From: UBA2287 sp964479665
GTDB lineage: Bacteria > Bacteroidota > Bacteroidia > Bacteroidales > Tenuifilaceae
Length of the DNA: 64,000 nucleotides
Direction of reading: 5' to 3'
NCBI GenBank assembly: GCA_964479665.1
Contig: CAYZNN010000007.1
Span: 1 to 64,000 of the forward strand
The position numbers were made by a program, and so were the translations under genes. Each line of letters starts with the position of its first letter. The stretch's first letter is position 1. Below, piece by piece: positions 17,674-26,479 of the stretch. The notes beneath the pieces are model-generated. The model worked only from the letters and a program-made list of their open reading frames with translations, ran no database searches and was not told the origin of the DNA.

Positions 17674-18522
17674 CTATCGAACTTTTTTCAAGTTCATATC
17701 GAGGCAAGGAACCTGATGGGTTAGGGCACCAACTGAAATGAAATCGACCCCAGCTTCGGCATAGGCCCTGATGGTGGCCATATTTATTCCCCCCGACGAT
17801 TCTACTTCCACCTTTCCGCCAATGAGTGCAACGGCCCGTTGGGTTTCGGCAACCGAAAAATTATCGAGCATAATGCGCTTCAACCCACCCTCGTTCAGCG
17901 CCTCCTTAACCTCTTCGAGGTTTCGAACTTCAACTTCTATATCAAGTTTTTTCCCTGTTTCGGCAAGGTAATTTTTAGCTTTCCGGATTGCGTTGGCAAC
18001 CCCCCCCGCAAAATCAACATGGTTGTCCTTAAGCATAATCATGTCGTAAAGCCCCATGCGGTGGTTTGTTCCACCCCCAAGCCTAACAGCCATTTTGTCG
18101 AACACTCGCATACCGGGATTGGTTTTGCGTGTGTCGAGCACTTTGGCTCCGGTGCCCTTGGTCAATTCGACGTACTTATGGGTTTGTGTGGCAATTCCAC
18201 TCATGCGCTGCATAATGTTTAGCACAATGCGTTCGGCTTTGAGAAGCGAATGCACACGGCCCAGGGCTCGAAAAACCTTATCGCCCCATTTAACACTTTT
18301 ACCATCGGCAACAAGGGGGATAAATAGAATATCTGTATCGATAGAATGGTAAACCATTTGCGCAATTTCAATCCCTGCAATAATGCCATCGGCTTTTAGC
18401 ATGAGTTCAACCTCACCTTGTGCATTGGCAGGAATACTCGAAAGCGATGAGTGGTCGCCATCGCCTATATCCTCAAGTATGGCCAGTTCAATGAGCCTTT
18501 CAATAGCCTTTAGTTGATTCAT
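17674..18522 (-). CDS. nadC: Quinolinate phosphoribosyltransferase (decarboxylating)
   Basis: A 282-residue enzyme converting quinolinate and PRPP to nicotinate mononucleotide in de novo NAD synthesis. Diagnostic blocks are LEDIGDGDHSSLSSIPA, the QRMSGIATQTHKYV helix, LDTRKTNPGMRVFDKMAV, RLGGGTNHRMGLYDMIMLKDNH, the EVEVRNLEEVKEAL strand, and SGGINMATIRAYAEAGVDFI near the end. Length is standard. It is preceded by the DUF4783 gene (18 bases) and followed by the YihY family gene. This grouping with rlmH nearby is, as far as I recall, common in Bacteroidetes. Confidence 0.95.
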   Translation of the reverse strand: MNQLKAIERLIELAILEDIGDGDHSSLSSIPANAQGEVELMLKADGIIAGIEIAQMVYHSIDTDILFIPLVADGKSVKWGDKVFRALGRVHSLLKAERIVLNIMQRMSGIATQTHKYVELTKGTGAKVLDTRKTNPGMRVFDKMAVRLGGGTNHRMGLYDMIMLKDNHVDFAGGVANAIRKAKNYLAETGKKLDIEVEVRNLEEVKEALNEGGLKRIMLDNFSVAETQRAVALIGGKVEVESSGGINMATIRAYAEAGVDFISVGALTHQVPCLDMNLKKVR

Positions 18523-18540
18523 GTTGAGGGGAAAGAAAGG

Positions 18541-18957
18541 TTAAGGGGCGGTTTCCTCATTCCGTTCGAGGCGCAGTTGGTGTATAAGGGTTTTGTTGTT
18601 ATCGGTTTTCATGAAAATGGAAATGCGGAAGTTCCCATTTGCCGATGCTAGGTTGCCAATGGCAAAACTTGTTGCAGACTTCGAACCTTGGTGGTTAATT
18701 CTGAAAGATGTTGGCTTGTTCTTGGTGAAAAAATCTTTCATAATAAGTTCGGCCTGAGCCTTGCTGTACATGTTCTCTTCGCCCAGCAAATCCAACTCAA
18801 TATTAGAATTGAAGTGCTTAGCTAATTCGCTTGCGCTTCCGCTTTTAAATGCTTCGGTTATTTTTGTTACAACGTCATTGTCGCTAAAAAACGAGAGAAT
18901 GCCTATGGGCATTACGAAGCATAGAATAATTACGGTGGATTTGAATAGATTTTTCAT
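18541..18957 (-). CDS. DUF4783 domain protein, exported
   Basis: A 138-residue protein with an N-terminal hydrophobic signal (MKNLFKSTVIILCFVMPIGI) and a compact domain of the NTF2-like DUF4783 type. The domain runs from VVTKITEAFKSGSASELAKH through ELDLLGEENMYSKAQAELIM to a C-terminal RISIFMKTDN and IHQLRLER. Function is unknown. The ATG at 18957 is preferred over one 17 codons upstream, since it begins the signal sequence. It is the first gene of the nadC - yihY - pdxH run and is divergent from rlmH. Its signal cleavage region lacks the Gln seen in other exported proteins here. Confidence 0.8.
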   Translation of the reverse strand: MKNLFKSTVIILCFVMPIGILSFFSDNDVVTKITEAFKSGSASELAKHFNSNIELDLLGEENMYSKAQAELIMKDFFTKNKPTSFRINHQGSKSATSFAIGNLASANGNFRISIFMKTDNNKTLIHQLRLERNEETAP

Positions 18958-19109
18958 TACATGCGTTTTTTGTGAAAAGAGAGAAAAAAACATCAAAGTT
19001 CGGGCCAAAAAAGGGATTAAGCGAACTTCTGAGATAAATAAAATGTAAATTTAGCCCAATAAAAGCAAAATGAAAATTTTTAAAGAGTTTTTTAAGCATT
19101 TGTGAAACC

Positions 19110-19580
19110 ATGAGATTGACCATATTTTTTGTTGGGAAAACCGATTCTGCTTTTTCGCATATGGTAACCGATTATTTTAAGAGGGTTAGTCGATACATTA
19201 CGACTGAAGTGAAAATTATTCCAGAGCTTAAAAATGCTAAGTCGTTAACACCCAGTTTGCAATGTGAGAAGGAGGGGGAACAATTGCTTAAGGCCATGCC
19301 AAGCCTTGCCGAAGTTTACCTCCTCGACGAGAATGGAAAGCAAATGGCTTCAGTAGAATTGGCGCATTGGTTCGAAAAAAGAATGCTTATGGGTTTAAAA
19401 GAGCTAGTATTGGTTGTTGGTGGTCCATATGGCTTTTCGGCCTCGGTAAGGTCGAGGGCAACCGGTTCTTTATCGCTTTCGCAATTAACATTTTCGCACC
19501 AAATGGTGAGGGTAATTTTGCTAGAGCAAGTTTACAGAGCTTTCACAATTATAAAAGGGGAGCCCTACCACCATGCTTGA
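19110..19580 (+). CDS. rlmH: 23S rRNA (pseudouridine1915-N3)-methyltransferase
   Basis: A 156-residue SPOUT methyltransferase that methylates pseudouridine 1915 in helix 69 of 23S rRNA on the assembled ribosome. Diagnostic blocks are LDENGKQMASVELAHWF, LVVGGPYGFSASVRSRA with the SAM-binding glycine loop, SLSQLTFSHQMVRVILLEQV and the C-terminal GEPYHHA. The length matches E. coli RlmH. It is divergent from the DUF4783 gene. The kinase gene starts within 50 bases after its stop, so read-through expression is possible. Confidence 0.95.
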   Translation: MRLTIFFVGKTDSAFSHMVTDYFKRVSRYITTEVKIIPELKNAKSLTPSLQCEKEGEQLLKAMPSLAEVYLLDENGKQMASVELAHWFEKRMLMGLKELVLVVGGPYGFSASVRSRATGSLSLSQLTFSHQMVRVILLEQVYRAFTIIKGEPYHHA

Positions 19581-19628
19581 GTTTTTAGGCTTAGTTTTTG
19601 ATACAAGTTGGCTTCATATTTTCGAAAA

Positions 19629-22600
19629 GTGAAAAAAATAAATGTTGCCCTAATTATTGTTTCCCTTGGCGTAGCTATTTTTGGATTGGCCATACTGCCT
19701 ACGGTTCCTTATTTGGTTAGCAACCAATTGGCCTCCCCGCCCAATTTGGCCGAAGCTGAGAATGTTATTCTATACCGAAGCAACAAGGCTTTAAATATTT
19801 CGAAGGATTTAGTTTACCTGTTTGAAAAGGGTGGAAGCAATGAAATGTTCGCTTCTCTAACGGGAAAAAGGGGAAAGGAGCTGACTACCCATGGCATTAA
19901 TCTTTATCTTTTTAAAGGCGATAGCCTCGTATTTTGGACAGATAATAATTATGTTTCAAGTATTGAGCGAAGTGTAAAAGCAACCCTGGTTTTCTTAAAC
20001 AATGCATGGAGCATAGCACTTTGGGTCGATTTTAACCAGCTCGATGTGCTTGCCCTTATAAAAGTAAAAGACCAGTATCCCATTCAGAATAAATTTTTAA
20101 AAAACCATTTTCACCAGTCGCTCTCGTTTCTGAACGATTTCAATTTGGTACCCTACTTCACCGAAGGAGCTTTTCCCCTACGGGTTTTTGGCGGATCTCC
20201 GTTGATGTACTTTGCCCACAACTCGAAGGATTTTGAAAACGAATGCAAAATTTACAGGGCCTACATTTCTTGGGCTATTTACCTGTCGCTATTGGTTTTT
20301 GTTTACATACTATTTTGGGCCAAGTTTTTTACTCGAAGGGGCCTTTTAAGTTCTTTCACCTTATTTCTAATTCTTATGGGGTCAAGGGCAGCGTTACTTT
20401 ATTGGCAGGTGCTTCCTGGTTTGCCTTTGTTTCTGTTCAGTGCCGAGATATATGCTCACTCATGGCTTTACCCTTCGCTTGGCGATTTTATGGTGAATGC
20501 AATTCTAGTTTTCTTGGTAGTGCTTTATGCATACAATAATGTGTCGGTTGTGCTTGCTAAAATGAAGCAAACAATGGAATGGATTGCAGCCCTTCTGCTG
20601 GGGTCGGTTGTTCTGTTAACGCTTTTATATACCGACAATCTCTTTGAATCGTTGATTCTGAATTCTACCGTAAACTTAGAAACGCATAGGATATTTAACC
20701 TGTCTATATACAGTTTAGTTGAGTATCTTTCCATATCTCTGTGGTTTGCATCGGCTATTATGCTTGTTCATGGGGTGGTAAAGCTGCTTTGGCGACAGAA
20801 TTCTAAGGTTGTTATTGTTTCTTTTCTAACGGCCCTTTTGCTAATTGTAGGGCTTAGGTTTTTAATATTCAATGAGTTTTCATCATACGGATTGGCATTC
20901 GTATTGGCGGTTGTTGCTGTGGTAGGGTTTTACTCATGGCGTATGCGCCGAATGTCGCATAGGGTATTCATACTGCTCATTGGTTTTTTCTCTATTTATT
21001 CAGTTCTAACTGTATCGCAAAATGCCGAGCAGAAAGATAAGGCAATTCGTAAGGTAATGGCCGTAAATCTGGGCAATGAGCGCGACCCAATTGCCGAAGT
21101 GATGTTTCCCAGTTTAGCCCGCAAACTGCAGTTCGACAAGGAAATTTTAAGGGCTCTCGACGACTTTTCTGCATCTTTACCATTTCTATACAGTTACTTA
21201 TCCGATAATTACTTGAATGGTTACTTCAAAAAGTACGATTTTCAAATAACCGCCTGTATGCCCTCATCGCAACTTTCAATTGAAAAGAGCAGCGAATTGG
21301 TTGGTTGTTACTCGTTTTTCGAGGAGATGCTAAATGAATTTGGGTTTAGAATACCCGGTTCGAATTTTTATCACCTTAACAACCAGAACGGTCGAATAAG
21401 TTACCTTGGAATTCTGGAATACACACTCGACGATGGTGAGGAAACCACTCTCTACCTCGAACTCGATACGAAGCTAAGCAGAGAATTACTTGGGTATCCC
21501 GAACTGCTGCTCGAGAATAAGAGTAGCGCAAAAGAAAATTTTAGAGATTACTCAACGGCAAAGTACAGTGGGGGTCATCTGATAGCCCGCACAGGCAGCT
21601 TTAATTATCCAATACGAAGCGTTTTCCCTTCCGATAGCCTAAGCAGATATTCCGCTTTTAACGATGGAGGGTACAATCATTTGGTTTACCGGTCCGAGGG
21701 CGATATAACCCTTGTGGTTAGTAGGCCCAACGTAAGCCTATTCAATATTACTGCTTCGTTTGCTTGGATGTTCCTTTTCTTTTATTTAACCCTTTTTGCA
21801 TGGCTTCGATTGGCACGTTTCCCAATAAGGGCCAAATTATCGTCGTCGAATTTTAGCAACCGAATCCGCAAAACCATGGTGCTTGTTCTGCTTTTGTCCA
21901 TGGTGCTTGTGGGGTTGGTTACTATAGCCTACAATATCCAAAGTTTCGAAAAGAAGAGCCGCGAAAATTTAACGGAAAAATTGCTTTCGGCAATGGTAGA
22001 TGTAGAGAAGAATTTGGTGGCTGAAAATTGGTTGTCGGCTGAATACACCGATTACCTTACCTACTATATGATTTACCTTTCGAATATATTTTATTCAGAT
22101 ATAAATTTGTTCGATGAGGAAGGAAACCTATTGGCATCATCGCGGCCCGAAATTATTGAGCGAAAACTATTGGGCCCTCGAATCGACCCTGTAGCATGGT
22201 ATGAACTGGTATATAAGCACCAGTCGCGGCTGGTTCAAACCGAAAAGATTGGAAATATGAACTATATATCGGCGTATGTGCCTCTTTCCAATGCTGGTGG
22301 TCAGGTTGTAGGCTATTTGAATTTACCCTACTTTACTCGTCAGAATGAGTTTATTCGCGAGGTTTTTTCTGTTCTTGTGGCGCTTATTAACATTTATGCG
22401 CTTCTTATCCTGCTTACTCTTTTTGTAGCTATTATAATAAGCAATCAAATAACTCGTCCGCTCGAGTTTATTCGTAGTAAGTTGCGCAAAATTGACATTG
22501 GGAAACATAACGAGCCCATTATGTACAGTTCGAACGACGAGGTTGGGCTACTGGTTAAAGAGTATAACCGAATGGTCGCGGAATTGGCCGAAAGTGCTGA

Positions 22601-23294
22601 GAAACTGGCACAAAGTCAGCGCCAGAGCGCATGGCGCGAAATGGCCAAGCAGATTGCGCACGAAATAAAAAATCCGCTAACTCCCATGAAGCTGAGCATT
22701 CAGCACCTAATAAAAGCAAAAAAGGAGAATCAACCCAACTGGGAGCAACTGTTCGATAAGTTCTCGGGGTCGCTCATTCAGCAAATAAACACCCTAAGCA
22801 ACATTGCTACCGAGTTTTCGGATTTTGCTAAGATGCCCGTTTCGAAACCCGAACCAATTGCCATTCAGTTGCTTGTTGACGAGTCGGTAAGCCTTTTCTC
22901 GAGTTATCGAAATGTGGAAATTGTTTTCACGTGTACGGTGACCGATGGGGTTAAGGTCTTTGTCGACAAGGAGCAGCTGCAGCGGGTCTTTGTAAACCTT
23001 CTGAAAAATGCCATTCAGGCAATTCCAAAAGGACAGAAAGGTCTAATTGAGGTTTGCGCTCAGGAAACCAAGGATAAAATTGTAGTAAAAATTTCCGACA
23101 ACGGTATGGGTATCGACGAGGAAGCCAAGCGCCGAATATTTAGCCCCAACTTTACAACAAAGTCGGGAGGCATGGGGTTGGGCCTAGCCATGTCGCGCGA
23201 AATTGTAGAAACCAACGGCGGAAAAATTTGGTTCGAATCGCAGCAAAATGTTGGCACTTCGTTTTTTGTGGAGTTGCCAGTGATAATATTATAA
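19629..23294 (+). CDS. Large NtrY-like sensor histidine kinase
   Basis: About 1221 residues, with a non-ATG start. A GTG at 19629 gives a typical VKKINVAL signal-anchor; a TTG seven codons upstream is the alternative. The N-terminal 770 residues hold many membrane helices interleaved with two extracytoplasmic regions. A HAMP segment follows (SNQITRPLEFIRSKLRKI), then a dimerisation/phosphoacceptor helix with EMAKQIAHEIKNPLTPMK. The ATP-binding domain has NLLKNAIQAIPKG, SDNGMGI and GGMGLGLAMS. IAHEIKNPLTPMKLSIQHL is characteristic of NtrY-type kinases. No response regulator is adjacent, so its partner is encoded elsewhere. The stimulus is unknown. Confidence 0.85.
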   Translation: MKKINVALIIVSLGVAIFGLAILPTVPYLVSNQLASPPNLAEAENVILYRSNKALNISKDLVYLFEKGGSNEMFASLTGKRGKELTTHGINLYLFKGDSLVFWTDNNYVSSIERSVKATLVFLNNAWSIALWVDFNQLDVLALIKVKDQYPIQNKFLKNHFHQSLSFLNDFNLVPYFTEGAFPLRVFGGSPLMYFAHNSKDFENECKIYRAYISWAIYLSLLVFVYILFWAKFFTRRGLLSSFTLFLILMGSRAALLYWQVLPGLPLFLFSAEIYAHSWLYPSLGDFMVNAILVFLVVLYAYNNVSVVLAKMKQTMEWIAALLLGSVVLLTLLYTDNLFESLILNSTVNLETHRIFNLSIYSLVEYLSISLWFASAIMLVHGVVKLLWRQNSKVVIVSFLTALLLIVGLRFLIFNEFSSYGLAFVLAVVAVVGFYSWRMRRMSHRVFILLIGFFSIYSVLTVSQNAEQKDKAIRKVMAVNLGNERDPIAEVMFPSLARKLQFDKEILRALDDFSASLPFLYSYLSDNYLNGYFKKYDFQITACMPSSQLSIEKSSELVGCYSFFEEMLNEFGFRIPGSNFYHLNNQNGRISYLGILEYTLDDGEETTLYLELDTKLSRELLGYPELLLENKSSAKENFRDYSTAKYSGGHLIARTGSFNYPIRSVFPSDSLSRYSAFNDGGYNHLVYRSEGDITLVVSRPNVSLFNITASFAWMFLFFYLTLFAWLRLARFPIRAKLSSSNFSNRIRKTMVLVLLLSMVLVGLVTIAYNIQSFEKKSRENLTEKLLSAMVDVEKNLVAENWLSAEYTDYLTYYMIYLSNIFYSDINLFDEEGNLLASSRPEIIERKLLGPRIDPVAWYELVYKHQSRLVQTEKIGNMNYISAYVPLSNAGGQVVGYLNLPYFTRQNEFIREVFSVLVALINIYALLILLTLFVAIIISNQITRPLEFIRSKLRKIDIGKHNEPIMYSSNDEVGLLVKEYNRMVAELAESAEKLAQSQRQSAWREMAKQIAHEIKNPLTPMKLSIQHLIKAKKENQPNWEQLFDKFSGSLIQQINTLSNIATEFSDFAKMPVSKPEPIAIQLLVDESVSLFSSYRNVEIVFTCTVTDGVKVFVDKEQLQRVFVNLLKNAIQAIPKGQKGLIEVCAQETKDKIVVKISDNGMGIDEEAKRRIFSPNFTTKSGGMGLGLAMSREIVETNGGKIWFESQQNVGTSFFVELPVIIL

Positions 23295-23304
23295 AATTAT
23301 CTCC

Positions 23305-24456
23305 CTAATGCTTGCCGTAATGCTTTAGGATGAATTTGTCCGACAGGTAGTATAGTGCAGTGCCAAGCACCATGCCTATAAGGTAGCCATTGGGTAACCC
23401 GTTGGCGCAGAGCGCCACAAATATTGCGATGAAGAACATTTTTTTGTCTACAATTATATCCTTCACCAAAATTATAAGGGCTATGCCCTCGAAAAGCAGT
23501 ATAACGCCAAGAATTGGTTTTGGAAAAACTAGTAATACCGAAGCGGAGTCGCCACTAAATGCAATTCCAAGTACAATAAAAAAGAGTCCGTAAATTAGGG
23601 TTGACCCACCTGTTCGCCCTCCAAATGTGTAGTGCCCAGCAATTCCGCCCGAACCGTGGCAAACAGGAATTCCTCCCACAAACGAGCTGATAATATTCAT
23701 AAACGAGTAGGTCGCTCCAATTTTAGTAACCGTTACCCTTTTTTCGGGAAAGTAATCCTTAACCAGCTGATTTGTTGCAAAAACCGAGTTGCCCAGCGAC
23801 AGGGGTATTTGAGGTAAGGCAAGCACTACAAGGCCAGTTAGTACATCGCTAAAACTTAACGATGGCAGCGAAAACTTTGGCAACGAAGGGGTAATGTGCG
23901 AAACCATTTCGAACTTAAAGAGGGCTATGTAAAGAAGCCCCAGAAGTAAAATGAAGATGGCAGGTGGATACTTTTTATTGCCTATGAGCACTATCCCAAC
24001 CACAAAACTAGCAGCAGCAAAAATATAGCCCACATTGGCACCGGACGGGATATAGTCCTTTACGGCAAGCAAACACAGCTGCAAGCCCAAGCCAAGCTGA
24101 ATGCCCCGAATTACAGTTTTAGGTATAACCTTGTTAAGCCAGGCGAGCAACCCCGTGACAGTAAGGGTAAGCATTATGACCCCAATGGCCAATCCTCCAC
24201 CAAAAATTACCGAAGCGCTAATCTTTTGTGTTATAACAATTAGGGCAACAGCCTTAAGCGGTTGAACGGGCATGGGTAAACCGTAAATGTAGGCTGTAAA
24301 AATTTGAAGAATCCCAAATACTACTAGCGTGGTAGACACTTCGAGATTGGTTGCCAAAAGCATACCAACAATAAGGGGCAGGTCGGTGCCAATGTCGCCA
24401 AAAGCACCCGAAAATTCGTTTCGGTTAAACCGAACCTTACCCTTAAAAAAACTCAT
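23305..24456 (-). CDS. MOT1-type sulfate/molybdate transporter
   Basis: A 383-residue membrane protein with about ten helices, of the MFS_MOT1/SulP-related family. The signature stretch FNRNEFSGAFGDIGTDLPLI at residues 9-28 and the second repeat GGIPVCHGSGGIAGHYTFGG are the paired motifs of molybdate transporters. The start at 24456 (MSFFKG) avoids overlap with the upstream transporter gene, whose stop is 4 bases away. There is no STAS domain. Substrate (molybdate or sulfate) follows from the family, not from direct evidence. It is cotranscribed with the POT-family gene. Confidence 0.78.
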   Translation of the reverse strand: MSFFKGKVRFNRNEFSGAFGDIGTDLPLIVGMLLATNLEVSTTLVVFGILQIFTAYIYGLPMPVQPLKAVALIVITQKISASVIFGGGLAIGVIMLTLTVTGLLAWLNKVIPKTVIRGIQLGLGLQLCLLAVKDYIPSGANVGYIFAAASFVVGIVLIGNKKYPPAIFILLLGLLYIALFKFEMVSHITPSLPKFSLPSLSFSDVLTGLVVLALPQIPLSLGNSVFATNQLVKDYFPEKRVTVTKIGATYSFMNIISSFVGGIPVCHGSGGIAGHYTFGGRTGGSTLIYGLFFIVLGIAFSGDSASVLLVFPKPILGVILLFEGIALIILVKDIIVDKKMFFIAIFVALCANGLPNGYLIGMVLGTALYYLSDKFILKHYGKH

Positions 24457-24460
24457 ACAG

Positions 24461-25759
24461 CTACGCCTCTTTTTTGGGTGCAATATACTTGTTGTAAAGT
24501 AGCAGGCCGATTATGGTTAATACACCAATACCGCTGAACATAAGCCAAAGCAATCCCGGGCGACCCATATTGGCTACAAACCGAACGTAGGTATATGCAC
24601 CAAGAATGCCTCCAACAAAACTTCCTATTACACCATAAAGGAATGAGTAACCAAGGTAAAGCGCCTTTTTATCGGGTGGTGCAATAAGTCCAACGTACGA
24701 AATAAATTTGGGGTGAGCCGTCATTTCGCCTATTGAGAAAATGATCATACCCGCCATAAAAACCCATGCATGGGTCGAGATTGCCAAAATACCCATACCC
24801 GCTGTTCCCAAGGCAATACCAACAATCATGGTGGGAAGAGGTTTCGTGCTTTTTACAATGCTCGAAATGATAAGCTGAAGCAGAATAATAGTTCCAGCGT
24901 TAATAACGGTAACGTGCTCGGCGTCGAATTTCCACGAAGGGTTCTCAGCAAAGATTGCCAGCAGCGAGTTAACGGCATTGTTTACAGGAGTCATATCCAT
25001 GTGTTCGGTAAGATACCAGAGCACCGTATCGAACATTTGGAAGTAGAGAATCCAAAAGCCCGAGTATATAACAATCATAGAAACGAACCGGTAGTCCTTC
25101 AGAACCGATACTACACCAATTAAAGCATCGGTAATTTTTTTAGGCACAACGGGCCTTTCGGGTTCGCGGTAAACAAAAATATTGAGGAATACAAGCCAGC
25201 CCGTTCCAATGGCAGCCATTAGGAATATATAATTCCAGCCCATATCTTTTAGGATAGGAACCAGAATTAATGGGAAAACAAATGCGCCAAGGTTAATCGA
25301 CCAGTAGAAAATACCAAATCCGAGTCCCGAGTTGCTTTCGTTGGTGGTTCGGGCAATGGTTCCGGATATTAGCGGCTTAAAGAAACCGGCACCGGTAGCC
25401 ATAAGCAAAAGGCTCAGGAATACCATGGAGTAAGATGTGCTAATGCTTGTAAAGAAATAGCCTAGCGACATTACAATGAAGGCAAAGAGCAGCGTTTTTT
25501 TGTAGCCAAACTGGTCGCCAATGGCACCACTAAGTATTGGAAGTATATAGAGTAATGGGGTTATAGTACTTTTAATAACACCAACGCTCTCCTTCGAGAA
25601 TCCCAGCCCCCCCTGTGCAGTATCGAGCACAAGGTAAACCGAAAGCACCGACATTACACCGTAGTACGAGCCCCTTTCGAAAAACTCCATTACAATTACC
25701 GTCCAAAAATTCTTTGGAAACGACCAAATACCGCTTTTCGCTTTTTTATCCATATTCAT
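24461..25759 (-). CDS. POT/PTR-family MFS transporter
   Basis: A 432-residue 12-helix transporter. The first helix contains FWTVIVMEFFERGSYYGVMS, equivalent to the ExxERFxYYG motif of proton-dependent oligopeptide transporters. The loop GAIGDQFGYKKTLL matches the MFS motif between helices 2 and 3, and GAGFFKPLISGTIA follows in helix 4. The substrate may be di- or tripeptides, but this Bacteroidetes group (FFERGSYYG) is not characterised to my knowledge. It begins a two-gene unit with the MOT1-type gene. A hairpin lies between it and the upstream coiled-coil gene. Confidence 0.78.
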   Translation of the reverse strand: MNMDKKAKSGIWSFPKNFWTVIVMEFFERGSYYGVMSVLSVYLVLDTAQGGLGFSKESVGVIKSTITPLLYILPILSGAIGDQFGYKKTLLFAFIVMSLGYFFTSISTSYSMVFLSLLLMATGAGFFKPLISGTIARTTNESNSGLGFGIFYWSINLGAFVFPLILVPILKDMGWNYIFLMAAIGTGWLVFLNIFVYREPERPVVPKKITDALIGVVSVLKDYRFVSMIVIYSGFWILYFQMFDTVLWYLTEHMDMTPVNNAVNSLLAIFAENPSWKFDAEHVTVINAGTIILLQLIISSIVKSTKPLPTMIVGIALGTAGMGILAISTHAWVFMAGMIIFSIGEMTAHPKFISYVGLIAPPDKKALYLGYSFLYGVIGSFVGGILGAYTYVRFVANMGRPGLLWLMFSGIGVLTIIGLLLYNKYIAPKKEA

Positions 25760-25809
25760 TGTAGTTCAGTTAAAACATGCCCGAAGAAAATGAAAAAAAT
25801 TGGAAATCG

Positions 25810-25834
25810 AAAATGCCCAACTATAAGTTGGGCA
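25810..25834 (-). terminator. Probable terminator after the coiled-coil protein gene
   Basis: Bases 25814-25822 and 25826-25834 form a perfect 9-bp stem (TGCCCAACT and complement) with a three-base loop. On the minus strand it is followed by four T. It separates the coiled-coil gene from the transporter pair. Confidence 0.55.
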
Positions 25835-25859
25835 ATGGGGGAATTTATGTGGCTATTAG

Positions 25860-26360
25860 TTATTTTTTTGCAGCTTTTTCGGCATCCTTCAGTGCTTTTT
25901 CAGCACCCTTCTTTTTATCCTTAGCCTTCGAAAGGTTTGCTTTTCCTTTCTGAACCAATTTAGTACCAGTGTCGTAATTTTTAATGGCAATTTTGTACCG
26001 GTTGTTCCAATCCTTCATGTCGGCCTTGAACTGATCGTCAACTTGTTTCATTTCTGCTTTGGCTTGGGCAACTTCTTCCTTATCCCTTGAGCGAAGCTGT
26101 TTCTCTAACGGTTTTTTGGCGTTGAAATAGTCGCGATTTAGGTTTTTTTCCTCAGCGGCCAAAGACTTCAATTCAATTTCAGCGTCCTTCATCAAGTTTA
26201 TTCCAACCTCAATAAGGCTATCGGCAGAAAATATAAGGGCATCGGCTTGGTCAACCTTCAATTGCATCGAGGCAACTTTGTCTTGCTTTTTGACCTGAGC
26301 AAAAGAACAAATGGTAAGAAGCAATATGGAAAATGAGAAGAGCAGAGCAAATTTATTCAT
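25860..26360 (-). CDS. Exported lysine-rich coiled-coil protein
   Basis: A 166-residue exported protein. The ATG at 26360 opens signal peptide MNKFALLFSFSILLLTICSFA before Gln-Val. The remainder is almost entirely charged and helical, with heptad-like patterns (KLDQADALIFSAD region, ELKSLAAEEKNLNRDYFNA, AKAEMKQVDDQFKADM) and a Lys/Ala-rich end (KDKKKGAEKALKDAEKAAKK). An upstream start at 26480 would extend through the terminator of the caspase gene and is rejected. No family is recognised. It could be a periplasmic structural or scaffold protein. It follows the caspase-like gene but has its own leader, since a terminator separates them. Confidence 0.65.
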   Translation of the reverse strand: MNKFALLFSFSILLLTICSFAQVKKQDKVASMQLKVDQADALIFSADSLIEVGINLMKDAEIELKSLAAEEKNLNRDYFNAKKPLEKQLRSRDKEEVAQAKAEMKQVDDQFKADMKDWNNRYKIAIKNYDTGTKLVQKGKANLSKAKDKKKGAEKALKDAEKAAKK

Positions 26361-26442
26361 AGGCAGCGTATTTAATGCAAAACTAGTTGATATGCGTTCA
26401 AAAATAGGAAAAGGATTGGAAAGTATTGAAAGAAATAGTAGG

Positions 26443-26477
26443 AAAAATTGAAAGGGAAGGGTAACCTTCCCTTTCAA
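26443..26477 (-). terminator. Strong terminator after the caspase-like gene
   Basis: A perfect 13-bp stem (26448-26460 with 26465-26477, around a GTAA loop) is followed on the minus strand by five T (complement of 26443-26447). It begins immediately after the caspase stop codon. Confidence 0.85.
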
Positions 26478-26479
26478 CA

